Shown: in pieces, positions 24,974 to 33,986 of the stretch | Position numbering within the stretch: position 1 is the first letter of the stretch | How the letters are laid out: every line of letters begins with the position of its first letter | DNA from: Pyrinomonadaceae bacterium | GTDB lineage: Bacteria > Acidobacteriota > Blastocatellia > Pyrinomonadales > Pyrinomonadaceae | NCBI GenBank assembly: GCA_019694395.1 | Contig: JAIBCC010000024.1 | Location: forward strand, 1 to 64,000 | Length of the DNA stretch: 64,000 nt | Direction: 5' to 3' | Made by a program: the position numbers and the translations under genes | Notes under the pieces: generated by a model | Told to the model about the DNA's origin: nothing | The model's database searches: none | Seen by the model: only the letters and a program-made list of their open reading frames with translations

Positions 24974-26539
24974 ATGAAAAACAACAAACCAAATCGTCGA
25001 GAATTTTTACAAGCCGGAATTAGCGGCTTAACTGCTTTAAGTTTAATGAATACAACTCAGGCAAGTGAATCTAATTTCGTTGAGCCGCACGCTGAGCTTT
25101 TGGAAACAACCATTTTCGATTTGCAGGCAAAAATGAAATCAGGCGAATTGACTGCTAAAAAATTGGTTGAAATGTATTCGGCGCGAATCAAAGAAGTTGA
25201 TCCGAAAGTAAATTCGGTGTTGGAAATAAATCCTGACGCTTTGGCAATTGCTGAAAAGCTGGACAAAGAACGCAAAAAAGGAAAGATCCGTTCGCAACTG
25301 CACGGAATTCCCGTTCTCATCAAAGACAATATTGATACCGCCGACAAGATGAAAACAACCGCCGGAAGCTTGGCTTTGATGGATGCACCAACCCCGAAAG
25401 AAGATGCGTTTTTGGTCAAACAGTTACGCGAAGCGGGTGCAGTGATTTTAGGCAAAACAAACTTGAGCGAATGGGCAAATTTCCGTTCGACCAAATCAAT
25501 CAGCGGCTGGTCGGGACGCGGCGGACAGACCAATAATCCATACGTTCTCGACAAAAATCCGTGCGGTTCAAGTGCGGGAACAGGCGCGGCGATTTCGGCA
25601 AATCTGGCAGCAGTCGGAGTCGGCACTGAAACCAACGGCTCGATCATTTGTCCTTCGGTCAGAAACGGGTTGGTCGGCATTAAACCAACTCTCGGTTTAG
25701 TTTCCAGAAGCGGGGTTATCCCCATCGCACATACGCAGGACACAGCAGGACCAATGGCGCGAACGGTCACCGATGCCGCAATTTTGCTTGGAGTTTTAGT
25801 TGGCGCAGACAAAAACGATCCGATTACCGCCGATAGTAAAAAAGGATTGAAAGATTACACTAAGTTTTTAGATGCCAACGGTTTGAAAGGCGCGAGAATC
25901 GGTGTCGCTTGCTCAATGGTTGATGGCGTTGTCCGGTCATCTTTTGATACAACCAGACCGCTTGGCAAATTGACCGAACCTTATTTGCAGCTTTTGAAGG
26001 ATGCAGGTGCAACTTTGATTGATGTGACTCTGCCAATTACAAATTTGGGCGATAATCAAACGATTGTTCTGCAATACGAATTCAAAACCGATTTGAACAA
26101 ATATCTGGCAAAACGAAAATCGCAATACAAAACTTTGGCTGATCTCATCAAATTTAACGACGCTAACAAGGACAAAGAATTGCCCAAATTCGGACAGGAA
26201 ATTTTTATCGCGTCACAGGAAAGAGGCGAATTGACCGATAAAACCTACACGGATGCTTTACAATTAATTAAAAGCACAATGCAAAACGGAATAAATTCGG
26301 CGATTGAAAAAAATAATTTGGACGCAATCGTTTCTCCAACCGGCGGAACGTGGGGAATGTCTGCGATTGCCGGTTATCCGCACATCACGATACCAGCCGG
26401 ATTTATTGACGGAATTCCCGCCGGACTGGCATTTTTTGGCAAAGCCTTTACCGAACCAACTTTAATCAAATTTGCCTACGCATTCGAGCAAAAAACCAAA
26501 AAGCGCGAAGCTCCGAAATATTTGCCGACGTTGGGTTAG
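24974..26539 (+). CDS. Tat-exported amidase (amidase-signature family)
   Basis: 521 residues. The N-terminus has a twin-arginine signal (NRREFLQAGISGLTALSL). The amidase-signature triad is intact: Lys117 (GIPVLIKDNID), Ser199/Ser200 (NPCGSSAGTG) and nucleophile Ser223 (GTETNGSIICPS). It would hydrolyse an amide substrate outside the cytoplasm; specificity cannot be told and it is not the GatA subunit, given the Tat signal and lack of gatCB. Heptamer inverted repeats lie right after the stop. Confidence 0.9.
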   Translation: MKNNKPNRREFLQAGISGLTALSLMNTTQASESNFVEPHAELLETTIFDLQAKMKSGELTAKKLVEMYSARIKEVDPKVNSVLEINPDALAIAEKLDKERKKGKIRSQLHGIPVLIKDNIDTADKMKTTAGSLALMDAPTPKEDAFLVKQLREAGAVILGKTNLSEWANFRSTKSISGWSGRGGQTNNPYVLDKNPCGSSAGTGAAISANLAAVGVGTETNGSIICPSVRNGLVGIKPTLGLVSRSGVIPIAHTQDTAGPMARTVTDAAILLGVLVGADKNDPITADSKKGLKDYTKFLDANGLKGARIGVACSMVDGVVRSSFDTTRPLGKLTEPYLQLLKDAGATLIDVTLPITNLGDNQTIVLQYEFKTDLNKYLAKRKSQYKTLADLIKFNDANKDKELPKFGQEIFIASQERGELTDKTYTDALQLIKSTMQNGINSAIEKNNLDAIVSPTGGTWGMSAIAGYPHITIPAGFIDGIPAGLAFFGKAFTEPTLIKFAYAFEQKTKKREAPKYLPTLG

Positions 26540-26620
26540 TCTCAAGTCTCAAGTCCCAAAAGTCCCAAGTCTCAAGTTTGTGTATTTTGGCTTGAGACCT
26601 GAGACTTGAGACTTGAGACT
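26538..26620. repeat. Heptamer tract with 18-bp perfect inverted arms
   Basis: AGTCTCAAGTCTCAAGTC (26538-26555) and GACTTGAGACTTGAGACT (26603-26620) are exact inverted repeats built of the heptamer CTCAAGT and its complement. The left arm overlaps the amidase stop codon; the right arm ends 8 bp before the next start. Confidence 0.75.
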
Positions 26621-26628
26621 CAAAAACA

Positions 26629-27027
26629 ATGACCGTTTTAGATTACATCGAAGAAACCAACCCGCCCGAAGTTCGGCAATTGCTTGTTACCGCACATCAT
26701 TTTTTACAGGAAACTCTGCCACCTTTTGCGACTTGTGCGATCAAATGGAAAATTCCTTTTTACAAACTGCATCGAAATTTTTGTTACCTTAATCGTCACA
26801 AGGATCATTTTACGCTTGGATTTCCGCACGGTTACAAACTCGCGTTGCGTCCAAAAATCTTATTGGGCGAGAATGAAAATTTGAAACAGGTTCGTTATCT
26901 CGAAATTCGTTCCATTGAAGATTTATATTCGGAAACTGTTGCGGAAATTTTACAGGAAGCAATTCTGCTCGACGAAACTTTGGCAAAAAACAAGCCGAAA
27001 CGAAAAGCTAAATGGTCCCGCCGATAA
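26629..27027 (+). CDS. DUF1801 (YdhG-like) protein
   Basis: 132 residues. Matches the DUF1801 pattern: an N-terminal helix (YIEETNPPEVRQLLVTAHHFL), ATCAIKWKIPFYKLHRNFCYL, then LGFPHGYKL and a helical C-terminus with a basic tail. The family has a beta-rich fold of unknown biochemical role. It starts right after the heptamer repeat with no ribosome-binding site visible. Confidence 0.75.
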   Translation: MTVLDYIEETNPPEVRQLLVTAHHFLQETLPPFATCAIKWKIPFYKLHRNFCYLNRHKDHFTLGFPHGYKLALRPKILLGENENLKQVRYLEIRSIEDLYSETVAEILQEAILLDETLAKNKPKRKAKWSRR

Positions 27028-27101
27028 AATCATTTGCCTGAATGGAAAAAGTGTTGGAAAATAGCTTTGATTTTTACTCCTAGCTACTTTACCAAAAAGA
27101 A

Positions 27102-27749
27102 ATGGACATTTTATTAAACGAAGTCGAAGCACGCATTGTCGGTTGCCTGATCGAAAAAGAAGCAACTACTCCCGAATATTATCCGTTGACGCTAAACGCT
27201 TTAGTCGCCGCCTGCAACCAAAAATCAAATCGTTTTCCGGTAGTCGAATACGATGAAAAAACGGTTTCAAACGCCCTCGAAGATTTGCGCGAGAAAAATA
27301 TCGTTTACGTTTTTTACGGCAGCACCAGCCGCGTTCCCAAATACAAACACATCTTGCCCAAACTGCTCGAAATTGACCGTCACGAAGTCGCAATTTTATG
27401 CGTTTTGATGCTGCGCGGATTTCAAACCATTGGCGAGATAAAAGAAAGAACTGCAAGGATTTACGAGTTTGAAAGTTTAAACGAGGTTCATCAGGCTTTG
27501 GATGAATTGAGAAAACGTGAAGAGCCTCTAATTATCGAATTACCCAAACAACCAGGTCAAAAAGAAGCCCGTTACGCCCATCTTTTGTCAGGCGAAATTT
27601 CGGCGGAAGCGATGGCAGCTACACCTTCTACACCAACTCAAGCCAGACAAGATCAAATTGCCAAACTGGAAGCGGAAATTGAAGAATTGAAAACCAATTA
27701 CGCCGCTTTACGCGCTGAATTTGAAGAATTTAAGAAACAATTTGAATAA
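27102..27749 (+). CDS. yceH: YceH/DUF480 winged-helix protein
   Basis: 215 residues. Strong resemblance to YceH: LNEVEARIVGCLIEKEATTP at the N-terminus, NALVAACNQKSNR, and a second winged helix with LCVLMLRGFQTIGEIKERT. A C-terminal coiled coil (AKLEAEIEELKTNYAALRAE) is added. The family is conserved but its function is not settled. The following gene starts 4 bp after its stop. Confidence 0.88.
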   Translation: MDILLNEVEARIVGCLIEKEATTPEYYPLTLNALVAACNQKSNRFPVVEYDEKTVSNALEDLREKNIVYVFYGSTSRVPKYKHILPKLLEIDRHEVAILCVLMLRGFQTIGEIKERTARIYEFESLNEVHQALDELRKREEPLIIELPKQPGQKEARYAHLLSGEISAEAMAATPSTPTQARQDQIAKLEAEIEELKTNYAALRAEFEEFKKQFE

Positions 27750-27753
27750 ATCT

Positions 27754-28224
27754 ATGAAAATTATTTTAGCTTTTTTAATCGGAATAATTGCCTTTTCATT
27801 TAATGCTTTAGGTCAAACCGCAACCAAAGAAAAACCATCTAAAGACTATGATGCCAAGTTAGCCAAAAAACTTGGCGCAGACGATTTGGGAATGAAAGCC
27901 TACGTTTTTGCAATGCTTAAACGCGGAAAGATCAAATTTGATGATGCCCAACGTCAGGAATTAATAAACGGGCATATGAAAAACATCGGGCGTTTGGCTG
28001 ACGAAGGAAAACTGGTTTTGGCAGGACCGTTTATGGACGATCAGGATTGGCGCGGGATTTACATTTTCGATGTCAAAACCGTCGAAGAAGCGCAAAAATT
28101 GGTCGAAACCGATCCTGCTATCAAAGCCGGAGTTTTTGAAGTCGAGCTTCATCCGTGGTATGGCTCGGCAACTTTGATTGAAATTCCCAAAATGCACAAA
28201 AAAATCCAAAAGAAAACTTTTTAG
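27754..28224 (+). CDS. Secreted YciI-like domain protein
   Basis: 156 residues: signal peptide MKIILAFLIGIIAFSFNALGQ then a YCII-type domain (GMKAYVFAMLKRG..., HMKNIGRLADEGKLVLAGPF, RGIYIFDVKTVEEAQKLVET). YciI proteins are usually small cytoplasmic dimers; a secreted version is less common. ATG 27754 begins the signal; an upstream in-frame start would overlap yceH by 29 bp. Stop lies 3 bp before the thioredoxin gene. Confidence 0.78.
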   Translation: MKIILAFLIGIIAFSFNALGQTATKEKPSKDYDAKLAKKLGADDLGMKAYVFAMLKRGKIKFDDAQRQELINGHMKNIGRLADEGKLVLAGPFMDDQDWRGIYIFDVKTVEEAQKLVETDPAIKAGVFEVELHPWYGSATLIEIPKMHKKIQKKTF

Positions 28225-28227
28225 AAA

Positions 28228-28734
28228 ATGAAAAAATTGCTGTTATTTCTATCTTTCGCCTTTTTCACTTTTCAAATTTCGGCACAAACCGTTGTTACCG
28301 ACACCAAAATCATTGATTCTGCCGGATTAAAGCAGTTAGTTTCGGATAATAAAGGAAAGCCTGTTCTGCTCAATTTTTGGGCAACGTGGTGCGGTCCGTG
28401 TCACGCCGAATTCCCCGAACTCGTCAAAATTGATGCCGATTACCGCAAAAAAGGTCTGGTTTTTAATGTCGTTTCGGTTGATAACGCCGGATTGGTTCAA
28501 ACGGGCGTGCCTGAATTTTTGCAGGAATACAAATCAACGATGCCCTCATTTTTGCTTGATTCGCTAAATCGTCGGGAAACTGCCAAAGCCGTTCGCCAGC
28601 TTTACCCAAAATTTATTGACGTTTATCCGCTGACTTTGCTGTTTGATAAAAACGGAAGATTGGTTTTTCAAAAAGTCGGCAGAGTCAATACAAAAATGCT
28701 TCGGGTTGAGATTGATAAAGTTGTGAGAAAATGA
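28228..28734 (+). CDS. TlpA/ResA-type secreted thioredoxin
   Basis: 168 residues. Signal peptide ending FQISAQ, then a thioredoxin fold with active site NFWATWCGPCHAEFPEL (Cys near 52 and 55), the TMPSFLLD cis-Pro region and a C-terminal helix. Likely a periplasmic thiol-disulfide reductase, perhaps for cytochrome c maturation. Overlaps the ATP-grasp start by 4 bp (ATGA). Confidence 0.88.
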   Translation: MKKLLLFLSFAFFTFQISAQTVVTDTKIIDSAGLKQLVSDNKGKPVLLNFWATWCGPCHAEFPELVKIDADYRKKGLVFNVVSVDNAGLVQTGVPEFLQEYKSTMPSFLLDSLNRRETAKAVRQLYPKFIDVYPLTLLFDKNGRLVFQKVGRVNTKMLRVEIDKVVRK

Positions 28735-29525
28735 CAACCCTAATTTTACCTCCAAGATACAGCGAGGATTCGATTGCCTTATATCAAGCCGCATCAATCG
28801 AAAATTGGCAAGTAGAAAGACTACAAGGCTGGCGAATCCCTGAAAACTTCGATATAACGCGAGATTTTGCGATCTATGGCGAATCGCTTTTTGGTGCGGT
28901 AGTTTCCGAACAACTTAATTTACGATTGATCGAGCCGCAATTTGATTGGCTTGATAAACTGCCGCAAAAATTCAAACTTCGTAAAATCCAATGCGTTACT
29001 TTTTCACAGGCGAAGGAATTTGACCAAACCGCATTTTTCAAACCCGCTGACGATAAATGCTTTCCTGCCAAAATTTACCAAAGCGGAAAAGATCTAAGCG
29101 AATACTCTTCTTTATCGGAAAACACCCCTGTCATTATTTCCGAAGCAGTTAAATGGAATGCAGAATTCCGCTTTTTTATCGCCAATGGTGAAATTCAGAC
29201 TTTTTCGCCTTATTCGAGAAATGGTGAGTTAATCAAAAACGAAAATAATGAATGGCTTGCAACCGATGCCGAAAACCAACACGCTTTTGATTTTTGCCAA
29301 AAATTGTTAGATGAATGCCCCGAACTCATTCCTCCTGCTGTAGTTATTGACATTGGCGAAATTATTGGCAAAGGTTGGGCAGTTGTCGAAGCCAATCCAT
29401 GTTGGGCTTCGGGAATTTATGGATGTAATCCGGCAAAAGTTTTGAAAACAATCAAAAGAGCCTGCCTAAAAGTTGGCGAAGTCTCGGAAATTGACACAAA
29501 ATGGATAATTGAAAGAAAAGATTAA
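28731..29525 (+). CDS. ATP-grasp (DUF4343-like) protein
   Basis: 264 residues with an ATP-grasp look: FFKPADDKCFPAKIY (ATP-binding strand with Lys), VIISEAVKWNAEFRFFIANGEI, and the metal-binding end VVIDIGEIIGKGWAVVEANPCWASGIYG with the conserved E-x-N. It probably ligates or phosphorylates a small molecule or peptide; substrate unknown. Overlaps the thioredoxin gene by 4 bp, so translationally coupled. Confidence 0.78.
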   Translation: MTTLILPPRYSEDSIALYQAASIENWQVERLQGWRIPENFDITRDFAIYGESLFGAVVSEQLNLRLIEPQFDWLDKLPQKFKLRKIQCVTFSQAKEFDQTAFFKPADDKCFPAKIYQSGKDLSEYSSLSENTPVIISEAVKWNAEFRFFIANGEIQTFSPYSRNGELIKNENNEWLATDAENQHAFDFCQKLLDECPELIPPAVVIDIGEIIGKGWAVVEANPCWASGIYGCNPAKVLKTIKRACLKVGEVSEIDTKWIIERKD

Positions 29526-29543
29526 GTCTTTTTAATTTAAGAT

Positions 29544-29669
29544 ATGTGTTTAGACGAAAATATAATTGCTTTAATTCTAATTGTTTATGTCGTATTTCCC
29601 CTAATTTTAATCCCAGGAATAATTTTTGTTATCACTCAAATAATCAGCAAAAATGACAAATTAAAATAA
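29544..29669 (+). CDS. Possible 41-residue single-helix membrane protein
   Basis: ATG 29544 to TAA 29669 gives MCLDENIIALILIVYVVFPL, then more hydrophobic sequence and a short polar tail (TQIISKNDKLK). It has one long membrane helix and a positive inside-type tail. No convincing ribosome-binding site. It lies in a 212-bp gap between the ATP-grasp gene and the next membrane protein. Confidence 0.35.
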   Translation: MCLDENIIALILIVYVVFPLILIPGIIFVITQIISKNDKLK

Positions 29670-29737
29670 TTAATTCGAGCAAAACTGTGCAATAATTCTT
29701 TAGAACCAAGGTAAAAATTAAATATCACGGAGGAATT

Positions 29738-30052
29738 ATGAATCAACTCCCGCAGGTTTGGGATGTTCCGCTTACCGATTACTTGCTCTTCTATTTCATT
29801 TTTGGCATTGTTGGTTTCGGAGTTTGTTTTGCTCACCGTTTTTTCATTGCATCAATAGTTCCGCTTCTTCTGTGGTTTTGTATTGCAGATATACGCTCTT
29901 TCTTACATCAGGATTTAGGTTCCAACAAACTCGGTCCTGATGGTATTTACATATTTATAGTTGCCGTTTCGATGATATTTGCCGGTGTCTTAGCAGGCTA
30001 TGGCGCATATTTGAATTGGCGAAAAAACAAATTTAGATTTTACGATGATTGA
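29738..30052 (+). CDS. Unrecognised membrane protein
   Basis: 104 residues, three to four hydrophobic segments ([55 protein letters not shown]), basic end. It has a perfect GGAGG site. Its 3' end overlaps the threonine aldolase start by 8 bp, so the two are coupled. No family recognised. Confidence 0.75.
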   Translation: MNQLPQVWDVPLTDYLLFYFIFGIVGFGVCFAHRFFIASIVPLLLWFCIADIRSFLHQDLGSNKLGPDGIYIFIVAVSMIFAGVLAGYGAYLNWRKNKFRFYDD

Positions 30053-31079
30053 TTTAAGAAGTGATACAGTGACGCGTCCTACGGCTGCAATGCGAAGGGC
30101 AATGGCAGAGGCAGAAGTCGGCGATGACGTTTACGGCGAAGACCCGACCGTTAATCTTTTACAGGAAAAAGCCGCTGAGCTTTTCGGCAAAGAAGCCGCT
30201 TTGTTTGTTCCAACGGGCTCAATGGGCAATCAAATTGCGGTAAAACTGCACACCAAACAAGGCGATGAAGTCATTATCGAAGAACGCGGTCACATTTTTA
30301 ACTATGAAATGGGAACACCGGCAGTTGTTTCGGGGGTGATGATTCGTCCGGTTCGCGCGGCTAATGAAAACGGGCTGCTGACCTGGGCAGAGATCGAATC
30401 AGCAATTCACATCAATCAGCCTTATTATGCCTGTCCGACAGGTTTGATTTGTTTAGAAAATACACATAATTTCGGTGGCGGAAGCGTGATGAGTGCAAAC
30501 GAAACCAGCGAGATTTGTCAAAAAGCCCACGCTTTGAATTTGCCCGTGCATCTGGACGGGGCGCGGATTTTTAATTCGGCGGTCGCCCAATTTGAAACGG
30601 TCGCTAATTTAACTAAAGACGTTGATTCGGTGCAATTCTGTCTTTCCAAAGGATTAGGCGCACCTGTCGGTTCAATGCTGTTAGGCAAAAAAGATTTTAT
30701 CGCCGAAGCCCGCAGTTGGCGCAAAAGATTTGGCGGCGGAATGCGTCAAGTCGGAATTTTAGCGGCGGCAGGAATAATTGCGCTCGAAGAATCACCGAAA
30801 GTTTTACATCTCGACCACGAAAACGCCAAACGTCTGGCGGAAGGCGCGGCAAACATCAAAGGAATCAAAATTGATGCCGAAAAAGTGCAGACCAATATCG
30901 TTATTTTTGACGTTTCGGAAACCGGAAAAACTTCGGCAGAAATTTGCAGCAGGTTGAAAGAAAGTGGAATTTTGGCAATCCCATTCGGCAAAGCAATTCG
31001 GATGGTAACTCATTACGATGTGAGCCGTGACGATATTGAAAAGACTTTGGGGGAGTTGCAAAAGATTTTAGAAACTTAA
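30045..31079 (+). CDS. ltaE: Low-specificity L-threonine aldolase
   Basis: 344 residues, PLP enzyme splitting L-threonine or L-allo-threonine into glycine and acetaldehyde. Family hallmarks: [20 protein letters not shown] at the start, [12 protein letters not shown], the aspartate in [10 protein letters not shown], and the PLP lysine in [13 protein letters not shown] (Lys202). Full length. Overlaps the upstream membrane protein by 8 bp. Confidence 0.93.
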   Translation: MIDLRSDTVTRPTAAMRRAMAEAEVGDDVYGEDPTVNLLQEKAAELFGKEAALFVPTGSMGNQIAVKLHTKQGDEVIIEERGHIFNYEMGTPAVVSGVMIRPVRAANENGLLTWAEIESAIHINQPYYACPTGLICLENTHNFGGGSVMSANETSEICQKAHALNLPVHLDGARIFNSAVAQFETVANLTKDVDSVQFCLSKGLGAPVGSMLLGKKDFIAEARSWRKRFGGGMRQVGILAAAGIIALEESPKVLHLDHENAKRLAEGAANIKGIKIDAEKVQTNIVIFDVSETGKTSAEICSRLKESGILAIPFGKAIRMVTHYDVSRDDIEKTLGELQKILET

Positions 31080-31153
31080 AAAAACAAATTCAATCCTTAA
31101 TCAGAAAACTTGAAAAAATCCCGAAATTGAATTACTTTTCAGAAACCGAATAA

Positions 31154-31438
31154 ATGTGGTTTCTGACAGTTCAAACTGTGCCCAAGAATGATTCGCCTCA
31201 AGCTAATAATTTTAGCAGTGCGACGGTGCATTGTTGGGTAAATTTTCCTGATCTGGAGGCAGCTATCCAACTCGTTAATTTTTATCTCGACCGCAAAGGA
31301 TGGTTTGTTGTTACCGTCGAATTTTCTCATCGGGTTAATCCGCAGAATTATGACAAAGACGATGAGGGTTATCAATATGCGCTTGAGGCAGAAAAGAACG
31401 GCTCAAGTTTTCTATTTCAAACAAATTTGGCACAATAA
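31154..31438 (+). CDS. Unrecognised 94-residue protein before cmk
   Basis: No signal or membrane segment. An alpha/beta-like pattern: VHCWVNFPDLEAAIQLVNFY, DRKGWFVVTVEFSHRV, then an acidic stretch DKDDEGYQYALEAEKNG. It ends 6 bp before cytidylate kinase, suggesting co-transcription. Start codon choice is uncertain, since no clear ribosome-binding site is seen. Confidence 0.65.
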   Translation: MWFLTVQTVPKNDSPQANNFSSATVHCWVNFPDLEAAIQLVNFYLDRKGWFVVTVEFSHRVNPQNYDKDDEGYQYALEAEKNGSSFLFQTNLAQ

Positions 31439-31444
31439 TGGACG

Positions 31445-32122
31445 ATGATTATTGCGATTGACGGACCTTCCGGCGCGGGCAAATCAACGCTCGGCAAAAT
31501 GTTGGCAAAAAAACTCGGACTTCTTTATCTCGATACCGGCGCGATGTATCGGGCAGTTGCTTTTGCGATTTTGGAAAAAGGGTTAGACATAAAAGATCAC
31601 GAAGCAATTATAAAAACGGCTTCCGAATCGGAAATAGAGCTATCGGGAGAACCTGAAAGTCTTCATATTTTCCTGAACGGACGCGATATTTCGGGCGAAA
31701 TCCGCACCAATGAAGTCGGACAAACGGCTTCGATTGTTTCAACTATTTCCGAAGTTCGACGAATTTTAGTCAAACGGCAGCAGGAGCTTGGGCAAAGAGG
31801 CGCAGGTTGCGTTTTGGATGGACGCGACATCGGAACAGTGGTTTTTCCAAACGCCGATATTAAATTTTATCTGGATGCCAAAGCGGAAGCACGCGCCCGC
31901 CGACGCTACGAAGAAGATCTGCAGCGAGGTCTGGATGTCACTTACGAAAAAACTTTAGAAGAAATAAATTTGCGTGATAAGCGGGACAAAACCCGCGCCG
32001 ATTCCCCGCTTTCGGTTGCCTCTGACGCAATTTTAGTTGATACGAGTGAATTAAATACTGCCGAAGTTTTTGCCAAAATGTTGGAGATTGTTGAAGGAAA
32101 AAAGTCGTTGATCGCAACCTGA
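31445..32122 (+). CDS. cmk: Cytidylate kinase
   Basis: 225 residues. Phosphorylates CMP and dCMP with ATP. Walker A GPSGAGKST (residues 6-14), LYLDTGAMYRAVA, the RQQELGQRG motif, CVLDGRDIGTVVFP and RARRRYEEDLQRG are all canonical. Normal length. Lies 6 bp after the 94-residue gene and 6 bp before the phosphoesterase. Confidence 0.95.
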   Translation: MIIAIDGPSGAGKSTLGKMLAKKLGLLYLDTGAMYRAVAFAILEKGLDIKDHEAIIKTASESEIELSGEPESLHIFLNGRDISGEIRTNEVGQTASIVSTISEVRRILVKRQQELGQRGAGCVLDGRDIGTVVFPNADIKFYLDAKAEARARRRYEEDLQRGLDVTYEKTLEEINLRDKRDKTRADSPLSVASDAILVDTSELNTAEVFAKMLEIVEGKKSLIAT

Positions 32123-32128
32123 ACTTAC

Positions 32129-33235
32129 TTGAATATGAATAATTTACCGAAAATCTTTTTGTTAGTTTTTTGCGTCCTTTTGTCAGTTTTTACATCCTAT
32201 TCCCAAAATTCCAATCAGCAATGGCAATTTGCGGTTTCGGGAGATTCGCGTAATTGCGGTGATGTCGTGATGCCGACCATCGCCAAAGATATTTCAACTA
32301 ATAACGGACAATTCTACTGGCATCTCGGCGATTTGCGATGGATTTCAGATTTTGACGAAGACATCAAACAACGCACCGGAGCCAGACCTATTTCAATTGC
32401 CACCTATGAAAATACAGTCTGGCAGGATTTCATCGAAAATCAGATCAATGCTTTCAAAGTTCCTTTTATTTTAGGCATCGGCAATCACGAAACGGCTTCG
32501 CCGAAAACCCGGAATGATTTTTTGATTCAATTTGCCGATTGGATTAATTCTCCGCTGATTCAAAGCCAGCGATTAAAAGACGATCCGAACGACCACAAAA
32601 TAAAAACCTATTTTCACTGGCAGCAGGGCGGAATTGATTTTATTTATCTGGATAACTCGACGACTGACCAATTTGACGCAGCACAAATGGGTTGGTTCTA
32701 CAAAGTTGTCAACAAAGCAGACGCCGATCCAAATATCAAAACTATTGTGGTCGGAATGCACGAAGCCTTGCCTGACAGTATTTCCGCCGATCACAGTATG
32801 AGCGACTATCCGGCAGGAGTTCAAAGCGGACGCGCAGTCTATTCAAGGCTCTTAAAATCACAAAATGATGCTCACAAATTAGTTTATGTTTTAGCCAGCC
32901 ATTCGCATTTTTTTATGGATGGAATTTTTAACACCGATTATTGGAAAAACAATGGCGGAGTGCTTCCGGGTTGGATCGTCGGAACATCAGGCGCAGTTCG
33001 GTATAAATTACCGGCTAACGCTGAAACTTTGGCAAAAGCCGCTAAAACTAATGTTTACGGATATTTGATGGCAACCGTCAATCCTGCTGGTTCGCCCGAA
33101 GGAACTATTCAGTTTAATTTCCACGAATTAAAAGAAGCTGATGTTCCAACCGATGTGCAAACAAAATTCGGAACGGATCTGGTGCATTGGTGTTTTGAAA
33201 AGAATTCCCAAGTTCCAATTACGCCGATGGAATAA
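32129..33235 (+). CDS. Secreted metallophosphoesterase
   Basis: 368 residues: signal peptide (LPKIFLLVFCVLLSVFTSYSQ) then a calcineurin-like phosphoesterase pattern: AVSGDSRNCGD, YWHLGDLRW, GIGNHETASP, VVGMHEALPD and LASHSHFFMDG. The metal ligands of motifs I-V appear present, with Ser in place of the His of motif I (GDSR). Start could be ATG 32129 or 32135. Periplasmic phosphatase or phosphodiesterase of unknown substrate. Confidence 0.85.
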   Translation: MNMNNLPKIFLLVFCVLLSVFTSYSQNSNQQWQFAVSGDSRNCGDVVMPTIAKDISTNNGQFYWHLGDLRWISDFDEDIKQRTGARPISIATYENTVWQDFIENQINAFKVPFILGIGNHETASPKTRNDFLIQFADWINSPLIQSQRLKDDPNDHKIKTYFHWQQGGIDFIYLDNSTTDQFDAAQMGWFYKVVNKADADPNIKTIVVGMHEALPDSISADHSMSDYPAGVQSGRAVYSRLLKSQNDAHKLVYVLASHSHFFMDGIFNTDYWKNNGGVLPGWIVGTSGAVRYKLPANAETLAKAAKTNVYGYLMATVNPAGSPEGTIQFNFHELKEADVPTDVQTKFGTDLVHWCFEKNSQVPITPME

Positions 33236-33334
33236 AACTTTAACCGCTATTTGACTTAAATCTTTTCAATCGCTAAGATTTTTATTCGTTCTTTGATATG
33301 CTCCCGTAGCTCAGTTGGATAGAGCAACAGCCTT

Positions 33335-33986
33335 CAAATAGGAGCCTGTGTAGGGAATCAGTAACTTACATAGTGGAGAGTGCTATATCGGTGAAACTCT
33401 AAGGGGATAAAAAAATTCCTATGACAATACCGAGGAAACCTTGTAATTGCTTATATTTACGGTAAAATGCGTATATGAAAACTCATCATACCAAAAGTAA
33501 AGGCGATTTAGGGGTTGCTAAGGCTTACTGTGATTTAGTTGAAAAAGGATATTTAGTTTTGTTTCCTTCAACTGAACACGCTCCCTTTGACCTTGTAGCT
33601 TATGATGGTGCAAACTTCATAAGAATTCAAGTCAAATTTAGACGTGCCGTAAATGGTTCAGTTCAAATCAGATTAGAAAACTGGTGGGCAGACCGTAACG
33701 GTTCACACGGAAAGCCAATTGATAAAAGTCAAGTTGATGTTTTTTGTGTTTATTGTCCTGACTCTGATAAGTGTTATTACTTTAAACCAAAAATTGCCCA
33801 AACTTACTTTTCAATTAGACTAGAAACACCTAAAAATAATCAATCGAAAAACATAAATTTCGCTGAAAATTTTACTGGGGTTCCGTAGAGACTACACGCA
33901 CTCAGACTGAAATGTCTAAGATATAGTCCAGACTTTCAACTTATTCTTTTTCAAAAGATAAGGCTTGGGAAACCAAGTGAGGTAAG
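33335..33986 (+). ncRNA. Group I intron (IC3-like) with internal endonuclease gene
   Basis: 652 nt between U34 and C35 of the tRNA. The last base is G (omega-G). A short internal guide GAG in AGGAGCC can pair with C32-U33-U34, with a U.G pair at the splice site, as in Anabaena and Azoarcus introns. The conserved 3' core includes GACTACACG, CTCAGACTGAAATGTC and TAAGATATAGTCC, the P3/P7 region typical of tRNA group I introns. The 5' core contains GGTGAAACTC...CAATACCGAGG. The endonuclease gene (33475-33888) sits between the two core halves. Confidence 0.85.
33475..33888 (+). CDS. Intron-encoded PD-(D/E)XK homing endonuclease
   Basis: 137 residues. Resembles the group I intron endonuclease family of I-Ssp6803I (PDDEXK_5): KGDLGVAKAYCDLVEKGYLV at the start, then PFDLVAYDG (Asp39) and IRIQVKFRR (Gln52, Lys54), the PD-(D/E)XK core with Gln in place of Glu. 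C-terminal half carries VDVFCVYCPDSDKCYYF. Expected role: cut intronless tRNA-Arg genes and drive intron spread. The reading frame appears intact. It has a different, more AT-rich look than its neighbours. Confidence 0.85.
   Translation: MKTHHTKSKGDLGVAKAYCDLVEKGYLVLFPSTEHAPFDLVAYDGANFIRIQVKFRRAVNGSVQIRLENWWADRNGSHGKPIDKSQVDVFCVYCPDSDKCYYFKPKIAQTYFSIRLETPKNNQSKNINFAENFTGVP

Noticed and set aside
24974..26539. GatA subunit of the tRNA amidotransferase
   Set aside because: A Tat signal is present and gatB/gatC are absent next to it.
33335..33986. Chance insertion or IS element in the tRNA
   Set aside because: No inverted ends or target duplication; core motifs and terminal G fit a group I intron.
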